From positions 1 through 32,750 of the forward strand of contig JAIOHU010000176.1 in assembly GCA_019912845.1 (NCBI GenBank): a stretch of DNA of 32,750 nt, written 5' to 3'. The translations under genes and the position numbers were made by a program. Under the pieces are notes generated by a model. The model saw nothing but the letters and a program-made list of their open reading frames with translations, did not search any database and was not told the origin of the DNA. The DNA is from a bacterium. Lineage in GTDB: Bacteria; Electryoneota; Electryoneia; Electryoneales; Electryoneaceae. This document shows positions 27,950 through 32,750 of the stretch, piece by piece; position 1 is the first letter of the stretch, and each line of letters starts with the position of its first letter.

Positions 27950-27952
27950 TCA
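27950..27952 (-). other. In-frame TGA inside the GCS2 ligase gene
   Basis: The codon context on the minus strand is GAT GAG TGA CTG AAT TCA, giving DE-stop-LNS. A change of C to T at plus-strand position 27950 would convert TGG (Trp) to this TGA. Both sides are coding in the same frame with family-like residues. Confidence 0.85.
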
Positions 27953-28699
27953 CTCATCCTGAAGGATACCATCGGGGTCAAAGGGAGAAATATCACGATA
28001 GATTCGTTCAAAAATGATCTCGTTATACTCAGCGAATGAGTTTATCGCCTCTGGAACAATATGAGCAGAAAGTGAGGGGACTCGTGACTGGTTTTTTCGA
28101 TAGAACTCGAGACGCATATCCAGTGCCTGACCAGCTTTTCCCTCTACAACAGGCGAAGATGCAGCCAGAGCAGGCAGTAGAGGTAGCGCAACTCGGATCG
28201 CCGCATGAAGCCGTCTGAACTCCTCCTCATCGCCAAAAGGCAGATTGATATGTGTCGATTGCAGGTTTGACCAGCCATGCCCTGAGCAATTGAAAATTTT
28301 GTCGTACGCATGATAAATTTCAGTCTGACGTGCCTTCCAGAGACGTGTCTCATTAGCAGGATTCATCCAGGGATGCATCGCTGTTGGCAGAAGGGTGGCA
28401 TCAAATGAGTCGAGCATCCGATTCGCATGATTTAGTTGTTCCTGGAATCTTTTCTCCAAGCCGTCCATTTTTTTTACAGGTGGGCTGGTCTTGATCTCGA
28501 GGACATGCATCGCCAGTTCATTAGACCAGGAAAAATCATCAAATTCCCGTTCGCTATCCTGACCAGCGGTGGTACTATCAACATTTAGAAGTCTGTCGGC
28601 AACGGGTAGCACATCGAGGCTATTTTTCTGAACAATCATGTATTCCAGTTCAATTCCGATACAATCAAAAGCTCGATATGGAAAGGTCAATGGTTTCAA
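27950..28699 (-). CDS. GCS2-type carboxylate-amine ligase, N-terminal part, interrupted by in-frame TGA
   Basis: 249 residues before the TGA. It starts at TTG (28699), whose bases overlap the TGA stop of the ATP-grasp gene, with AGAG just upstream. Glutamate-cysteine-ligase type-2 features: GIELEYMIV (metal/ATP-binding Glu pair), NELAMHVLEIKTSPP, TAMHPWMNP, and NCSGHGWSNLQSTHINLPFG. These enzymes join an amino group to a carboxylate through an acyl-phosphate. The family domain continues past the TGA in the same frame (27455-27949), so the true gene spans 27455-28699. The residue at the TGA is expected to be Trp (EWLNSRGAI in relatives, from memory). Nonsense mutation, assembly error and read-through are all possible. 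Confidence 0.8.
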   Translation of the reverse strand: MKPLTFPYRAFDCIGIELEYMIVQKNSLDVLPVADRLLNVDSTTAGQDSEREFDDFSWSNELAMHVLEIKTSPPVKKMDGLEKRFQEQLNHANRMLDSFDATLLPTAMHPWMNPANETRLWKARQTEIYHAYDKIFNCSGHGWSNLQSTHINLPFGDEEEFRRLHAAIRVALPLLPALAASSPVVEGKAGQALDMRLEFYRKNQSRVPSLSAHIVPEAINSFAEYNEIIFERIYRDISPFDPDGILQDE

Positions 28700-30165
28700 T
28701 GCTCTCTGCCTTCTTTTTTCGCTTCAATTCGAGTGAGAAAATTACGCATGATACGTTGGTACAGCTCACCTTTTAATATCTCATCCTCAACATGAAATTC
28801 TATGCTGGGGTTATCATTGACCTCAATGATATACCACTTCTTCTCAACCTGTTTCAAATCCACCCCATACAAACCCTTCCCGATCAGATTCCCTGCCTTG
28901 ACAGCTAGTTTTATCCCTTCCAATGGAACCTCATCAACTGGGAGACTCTCCCATGTGCCATGACGCATACGTCCCGTGGTGTGATCATGGAGAGTGATCT
29001 GCCAGTGTTTTTTCGCCATGAAATATTTTGTCGCATATAGAGGACGTCCATCCAGTAATCCAATACGCCAGTCAAATTCCGTCGGCATGAATTCCTGCAC
29101 GATCACAAGATCGGAAATTTCCAATATCTCGTTGGCAAGTTTCAGGAATTCTGCTTCCGTATCCGCTTTCTTTACTCCAAGTGAAGATGAGCTGTCTGGT
29201 TGTTTGAGAATTGCTGGTAATCCAATTTCCAGCATAACCTGCTGAAGGTTATCCTTGTGCATGATCCGTGTCAGCGGAGTGGGTACTGAATTTTTTGCCA
29301 GTAATTCAGCGAGATAGACTTTATTGGTGCATCGCAGGATTGATTGTGGATCATCTATTACCACCAGTCCTTCGGCTTCAGCTCGTCTTGAGAAACGGTA
29401 TGTATAGTGATTTACTGCAGTTGTAGTTCGTATAAATAGCGCATCAAATTCAGATAACCTTCCATAGTCATCTTTGGTGATGAGTTCGGTGGCAATTTCA
29501 AGATTTTGAGCAGCTTTTTGGAAATTCTGGATTGCACGATTGTCCGAAGGCGAGGTATGATCCTCTGGATCATACAGAATTGCCATATCGAAACGCATGT
29601 GAGATAGTTTGCCCTTTTCTGGAAGTCTTTTCGAAAAGAAACTCTCACCAGCGGAAAGCATAAAATCTCGATGGGTTTCTGGAACAGAACTCAATGGAAT
29701 CGCATTTAGATTTTGCAGTTCCCAAACTGTATTTCTGACAAAAGTTGCACGAAGTAGTGGTGCTGGAAAAAACTTAAATAGTGCTGCTGCGAGACGGTCA
29801 TGTCTACTTGCTACATTTTTCCCGAAATAGACGCTCAGAGTAAACTTGTCCGATTGAATACTCTTCAGACTCTTACGCATGATGTCTGTTAATTCATCCG
29901 AGGCAATACGAATCACCGAAGGAGAACGTAAATCCTGCATTGTTAATACAGTTGGAAGCACTTTATGACCGCGAGCTTCTGCGAGCAGGGAGACATAATA
30001 GCCGTACGACTGATATTTATAATGACGGCATAAATTGAACACCTTCGCTCGTTTCAAGCTACTGAAATGAGGATCAGTCAGGTAAGCGCGGGCAGTTACG
30101 ACCTGTACCCCATTAATTTCCTGCTGCCAATCCTTCAGGTGGGTTACCACCAGGAGAGTATCCAT
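28696..30165 (-). CDS. RimK-type ATP-grasp ligase with N-terminal RLAN-like domain
   Basis: 489 residues from the ATG at 30165, chosen because CAGGAG lies 4 nt upstream inside the end of the peptidase gene; an upstream in-frame start has no such site. Residues about 5-160 form an alpha/beta domain (HFSSLKRAKVFNLCRHYKYQSYGYYVS) of the type fused to RimK-like ATP-grasp proteins (RLAN). The ATP-grasp part, about 270-485, shows DDPQSILRCTNKVYLAELL, LPAILKQPDSSSSLGVKK (ATP-binding Lys), FDWRIGLLDGRPLYATKYFM, GVDLK and IIEVNDNPSIE (Mg-binding Glu448, Asn450). Such enzymes add amino acids to a carboxylate using ATP. It starts 1 nt after the peptidase stop and overlaps the GCS2 start by 4 nt, so the three act together. 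Confidence 0.9.
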   Translation of the reverse strand: MDTLLVVTHLKDWQQEINGVQVVTARAYLTDPHFSSLKRAKVFNLCRHYKYQSYGYYVSLLAEARGHKVLPTVLTMQDLRSPSVIRIASDELTDIMRKSLKSIQSDKFTLSVYFGKNVASRHDRLAAALFKFFPAPLLRATFVRNTVWELQNLNAIPLSSVPETHRDFMLSAGESFFSKRLPEKGKLSHMRFDMAILYDPEDHTSPSDNRAIQNFQKAAQNLEIATELITKDDYGRLSEFDALFIRTTTAVNHYTYRFSRRAEAEGLVVIDDPQSILRCTNKVYLAELLAKNSVPTPLTRIMHKDNLQQVMLEIGLPAILKQPDSSSSLGVKKADTEAEFLKLANEILEISDLVIVQEFMPTEFDWRIGLLDGRPLYATKYFMAKKHWQITLHDHTTGRMRHGTWESLPVDEVPLEGIKLAVKAGNLIGKGLYGVDLKQVEKKWYIIEVNDNPSIEFHVEDEILKGELYQRIMRNFLTRIEAKKEGREH

Positions 30166-30166
30166 A

Positions 30167-30886
30167 TTACTCCTGAACGACATTGTTGGAGGGTTTTAAA
30201 ATTAACAAATCACCATCATAGCTTAGAACACCAAGCAGAATGGCTGTTACAAGACGGTTGATATTCACTTTGAATTTACCACCATAAGTACCTGATGTAC
30301 GATGGACGGGGTCTGATACTGAAGCTTCTCTGCTCGCCTGGTCATATCCATCAATTACAACAAAATGACCGGCAGAAGAACCGTTGATATCATCATATTC
30401 GTCATCCCAGGATCGTTCACGTGGTTTTTTATGCAACCATGTCGCACTGAGTCCGGCGAGCACGGGCAAATTTTCATCCAGAAAACTACATATCAATTCC
30501 GGGGTGGGATCAGACATGAAGATATCACCACCCGATTTGAGAAAATCGAGATAGGCGCGAGTGCTGGTTACAGTACGTGCATCGCCCTTCGCCTTCGCCT
30601 GGGCAATTAATTTTTGCGCGAGCACTACCCTATCCTGCTTAAACCAGATTGGATCAAACATATTCAGGTTGCAAGTATATATCTCCGCGGAATACCCCCG
30701 CTTCAACGCATGATAACCAAGCAATGGTGCCAGCGTACCACCAGTATCCAAACTCGTTACTTCAGCGATGATACGCTCCAAGCTGAGTTTTTCACCGAAA
30801 TAACGATATACAGCATGCAGACATGTAGGACCACAGGTTAGATCATCTGGTTGGCGTAACATCTGGAGCTGTATGGCACGTACCAT
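30167..30886 (-). CDS. C39/papain-fold cysteine peptidase-like protein
   Basis: 239 residues; the ATG follows GGGTGG. The N-terminus QLQMLRQPDDLTCGPTCLHA carries the papain-like pattern Gln12 ... Cys18 with 'CGPTC', as in peptidase C39 and related domains; SSAGHFVVIDGYD supplies the catalytic His174 and SDP the likely Asp192. There is no ABC-transporter domain, membrane segment or signal peptide, so it is a free cytosolic enzyme, unlike bacteriocin-exporting C39 proteins. First gene of the unit that continues with the RimK-like ligase 1 nt downstream. Possible roles are trimming a peptide precursor, or an acyl/amide transfer reaction on the pathway product. Substrate unknown. Confidence 0.82.
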   Translation of the reverse strand: MVRAIQLQMLRQPDDLTCGPTCLHAVYRYFGEKLSLERIIAEVTSLDTGGTLAPLLGYHALKRGYSAEIYTCNLNMFDPIWFKQDRVVLAQKLIAQAKAKGDARTVTSTRAYLDFLKSGGDIFMSDPTPELICSFLDENLPVLAGLSATWLHKKPRERSWDDEYDDINGSSAGHFVVIDGYDQASREASVSDPVHRTSGTYGGKFKVNINRLVTAILLGVLSYDGDLLILKPSNNVVQE

Positions 30887-31198
30887 CGAAAAACCACCCT
30901 TATTGAAAAAGGAAGTTTCCTTTTACAGAAACTTCCTTAATTCTATAAAACAATTTGTTTGTAATCGTGCCAGAATGGTCCTGGATTTATCCAGGGTTTA
31001 ATAGTTCCATTATTGGAGTTATAAAACATTGGACAAGTCCAATGCCAAAATGCTCGACGGACCAGTAGTAAAACACCCTGACACACCATCAAAATTATAG
31101 AAACCAGGAAAAATATTCCTCTAAATAATCCCTGAATTTACCTGAATTTCAGGGTGATTCATATTTTATATTGAGCACATTTACTCCATTACTCCACC
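30887..31198. other. Dyad-rich intergenic region upstream of the ligase operon
   Basis: 312 bp with no gene. It holds CCTGGA-TTTA-TCCAGG (30980-30995), CATTGGAC-AA-GTCCAATG (31027-31044), AGGAA-AAATA-TTCCT (31106-31120), CCCTGAA...TTCAGGG (31130-31154) containing a direct repeat of CCTGAATTT, and the 11-bp stem at 30909-30938. The 31027-31044 dyad has only a 2-nt centre, so it suits a protein-binding operator better than an RNA hairpin. Confidence 0.6.
30909..30938 (-). terminator. Strong hairpin just ahead of the peptidase gene
   Basis: Perfect 11-bp stem AAGGAAGTTTC / GAAACTTCCTT with an 8-nt loop. Read on the minus strand it is followed by TTTC. It ends 22 nt before the start codon of the operon, so it could terminate read-through from the radical SAM gene or act as a leader attenuator. 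Confidence 0.5.
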
Positions 31199-32128
31199 TT
31201 ACACTAAAACATCCTGAAACTCACCAGTGGTTAAAAATATCTCATCTCCATATTCAATCTCTCGGATCAAACCCTCATCAATGAGTGCTGCTATACTCCC
31301 TGATTGTGTGTAGCCGGTTTCGATTGCAACTGCCTCCTCTACTTTCAGAGGGAATCGTTGTGTGATCTCACGTATCGCGGTTTTTGCATCAGCATAGGAA
31401 CGTACTTGAACCCCTCCCATATCACGATCGTCCAGAATTTCACTTCGACCCAAAATCTCCTGCGCATGTAGCAGCGTCTCAGTAGATGCTGGTTTAATGC
31501 TGAGATCGGTACCAGGACGATTGGGGGTGGTGATGAACAACTTATCAGGAGCAAGGCTGTTCATTATTTTACGAATTTCCATTAACGCTTTATCAGTATC
31601 ATTCAAGCCTGGTAAAATCATTACCTCCAGCCAGAACTGACCTTCATATTTCCAACGAAAGTCTATCATGTTTTCAATACGCTGGTCGAAGGAAATCGCG
31701 CGTAACGGTCGATGGATTTGATGAAATAGCTGTGGGTTCCCTGAATTTAATCTCGATATGACGATATCAGCTTTTGCGAGTGCCTGAAGTTCCGCTTTTG
31801 AACTCAGGAACGAACCATTCGTAAAAACTGCAACCGGCTTACGAAATTGGTGACGGCATCTGGCAATCAGCCATTCAAGATCGCTTGAAAGACAGGGTTC
31901 ACCATCACCACCAAAGGTAATCGTGTCAACCTCCTCACTTTGCATCCGTCTCTCGATTTCCTGCAACACTGTCGTTTTGCTGTAATAGCTTTTCTTTTCG
32001 GTTTTCATACGGGTCGTTTTGCCTAACTGGCAGAAAACGCAGTCGAAGGAACAAGTTTTAGGCGGAATGAGGCTGACTCCCAAAGACCTGCCCAGTCTCC
32101 GGGAGGGAATTGGACCGTAAGTATACAT
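31199..32128 (-). CDS. Radical SAM protein, COG0731-type
   Basis: 309 residues; the ATG at 32128 has a strong AAGGAGG 8 nt upstream. The N-terminus MYTYGPIPSRRLGRSLGVSL leads into KTCSFDCVFCQLG, the CxxxCxxC cluster (Cys26, Cys30, Cys33) that binds the 4Fe-4S centre and S-adenosylmethionine. TITFGGDGEPCLSSDLEWLI is the GGxGEP-type SAM-binding motif. The C-terminal 70 residues look like a small winged-helix-type domain (SIAALIDEGLIREIEYGDEIFLT). Group members are often called wyosine-like or Fe-S oxidoreductases; the substrate of the bacterial ones is generally unknown. It is 312 bp upstream of the peptide-ligase operon on the same strand; a functional link is only possible. Confidence 0.88.
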   Translation of the reverse strand: MYTYGPIPSRRLGRSLGVSLIPPKTCSFDCVFCQLGKTTRMKTEKKSYYSKTTVLQEIERRMQSEEVDTITFGGDGEPCLSSDLEWLIARCRHQFRKPVAVFTNGSFLSSKAELQALAKADIVISRLNSGNPQLFHQIHRPLRAISFDQRIENMIDFRWKYEGQFWLEVMILPGLNDTDKALMEIRKIMNSLAPDKLFITTPNRPGTDLSIKPASTETLLHAQEILGRSEILDDRDMGGVQVRSYADAKTAIREITQRFPLKVEEAVAIETGYTQSGSIAALIDEGLIREIEYGDEIFLTTGEFQDVLV

Positions 32129-32507
32129 GGGGAAACCTCCTTTTCGAAAACAGCTAAAACATTGATTTCAGCAATTGGATAAATCAGTTCTATTATCCTG
32201 AACTTTCGATATCTAAGATCAAGGAGGAAAATATTTATTTATACGATTCAGTTTGGGACATTTGAGTCGTATAAACCAGTTACTAACTATAGTATAACCA
32301 ATAGACTCTCGCTTTACACCTGATTTTTAAAACTTTTTGAAATTTCTCTGCTTTCGACCATGTTATGAGAGCCAATTTTAGTTTTGCCAAAGGAGTCGAT
32401 TTTGTACCTTAGCTTTTTACTCCATACCCCTCACCTGAATACACATTTTGGGAGGTGTGGAAGAATTTAATATCCCTGAGGCAGGCTTATTCGATAGAGG
32501 AATAAAT
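32129..32507. other. Divergent intergenic region between radical SAM gene and purF
   Basis: 379 bp. It holds an AAGGAGG-like sequence at 32221 with no start codon after it, and a long imperfect inverted repeat (32238-32250 with 32263-32275). Promoters for both divergent genes are expected here but none is clear. No coding frame is supported. Confidence 0.5.
32238..32275. repeat. 13-bp inverted repeat in the purF leader
   Basis: TTTATACGATTCA and TGAGTCGTATAAA pair over 13 positions with a single G-T wobble, around a 12-nt loop. About 230 bp upstream of purF; could be an operator or a leader hairpin. Confidence 0.5.
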
Positions 32508-32750
32508 ATGGGACTTGAAGTGTTGAAGCACCACTGTGGTGTGATGGCGGTTTGGGGGCAACCAAATGCGGCGGAGATGGTTTTTCACGGTCTCTATGCT
32601 CTGCAGCATCGTGGGCAGGAATCCGCTGGTATTGTATCCACTGATGGCAAGTATTTTTATAAACGCCATGGCATGGGGGTTGTTACGCGAGTATTTGATA
32701 CTCCGGAGAAATTACACGATCTCAAAGGTCACGCTGCCATTGGACATAAC
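32508..32750 (+). CDS. purF: Amidophosphoribosyltransferase, N-terminal part (runs off window)
   Basis: 81 codons are visible. The ATG at 32508 follows AGAGGA by 7 nt. The product begins MGLEVLKHHCGVMAVWG: a 9-residue propeptide precedes Cys10, the glutaminase nucleophile exposed by processing in the Bacillus-type enzyme. YALQHRGQESAGIVS is the conserved class-II glutamine amidotransferase segment, and AAIGHN the next. PurF makes phosphoribosylamine from PRPP and glutamine, the first step of purine synthesis. The phosphoribosyltransferase half lies outside the window. It is the only intact plus-strand gene. Confidence 0.95.
   Translation, partial: MGLEVLKHHCGVMAVWGQPNAAEMVFHGLYALQHRGQESAGIVSTDGKYFYKRHGMGVVTRVFDTPEKLHDLKGHAAIGHN

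Noticed and set aside
27950-27952. Selenocysteine insertion at the TGA of the ligase gene
   Set aside because: Only a weak 4-5 bp stem (GCAC...GUGC) lies downstream, there is no convincing SECIS, and Trp, not Cys, is expected at this position.
27950-27952. Genome-wide use of TGA as Trp (genetic code 4 or 25)
   Set aside because: TGA ends several intact genes here (beta-helix paralogue B, meaB, the ATP-grasp ligase and the GCS2 frame itself at 27455), and no other gene is interrupted by TGA.
31199-32128. Radical SAM gene as part of a peptide-modifying RiPP system with the ligase operon
   Set aside because: No SPASM domain, no RRE domain and no precursor peptide are visible, and 312 bp with a hairpin separates it from the operon. 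The sequence fits the general COG0731 group better.
32129-32507. Purine riboswitch upstream of purF
   Set aside because: The conserved three-way-junction core of the purine riboswitch is not visible; the inverted repeat present has a different layout.

Overview
The window looks like a chromosomal segment of an uncultivated FCB-group bacterium (the Bacteroidota / Calditrichota / Marinimicrobia / Latescibacterota neighbourhood). The basis is several large secreted proteins that end in type-A type IX secretion (T9SS) sorting domains built on a 'PNPFN' motif, together with long multi-PAS hybrid kinases and dispersed palindromic repeats. The phylum cannot be fixed from this sequence alone. Nearly all genes lie on the minus strand; the exceptions are a gene remnant at the far left and purF at the far right.

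Region 1 (1-8606) is a surface/secretome island. It holds a decayed COG0523 GTPase remnant, an LVIVD-repeat secreted protein, an orphan fragment of a T9SS sorting domain, two paralogous right-handed beta-helix proteins that share a nearly identical 111-bp block, and a small exported protein of unknown function. Region 2 (8607-9176) is intergenic and carries the first copy of a nested palindromic (MITE/REP-like) element.

Region 3 (9177-18912) centres on an adenosylcobalamin acyl-CoA mutase. meaB and the large mutase subunit overlap. The small B12-binding subunit lies about 5.6 kb further on, next to yebC, with a 5.3-kb gene for a soluble PAS/GAF hybrid histidine kinase in between. Substrate-pocket residues of the large subunit match isobutyryl-CoA mutase better than methylmalonyl-CoA mutase.

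Region 4 (19296-26509) has another T9SS cargo protein, the second copy of the palindromic element, then a likely metal-handling operon (Cys-rich exported protein, TonB-dependent receptor with a CxxC plug motif, exported YHS/TRASH-like protein) whose promoter overlaps an ArsR-like dyad, and an NhaA antiporter.

Region 5 (26743-30886) is the most interesting: a tightly packed operon of a C39/papain-like peptidase, a RimK-type ATP-grasp ligase with an N-terminal RLAN-type domain, a GCS2-type carboxylate-amine ligase and an N-formylglutamate-amidohydrolase-like enzyme. This resembles a predicted peptide/amide-metabolite pathway whose product is unknown. The GCS2 frame is interrupted by one in-frame TGA where a Trp codon is expected. 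Upstream lie a 312-bp gap rich in dyads, a COG0731-type radical SAM gene, and, divergently, the start of purF, which runs off the window.
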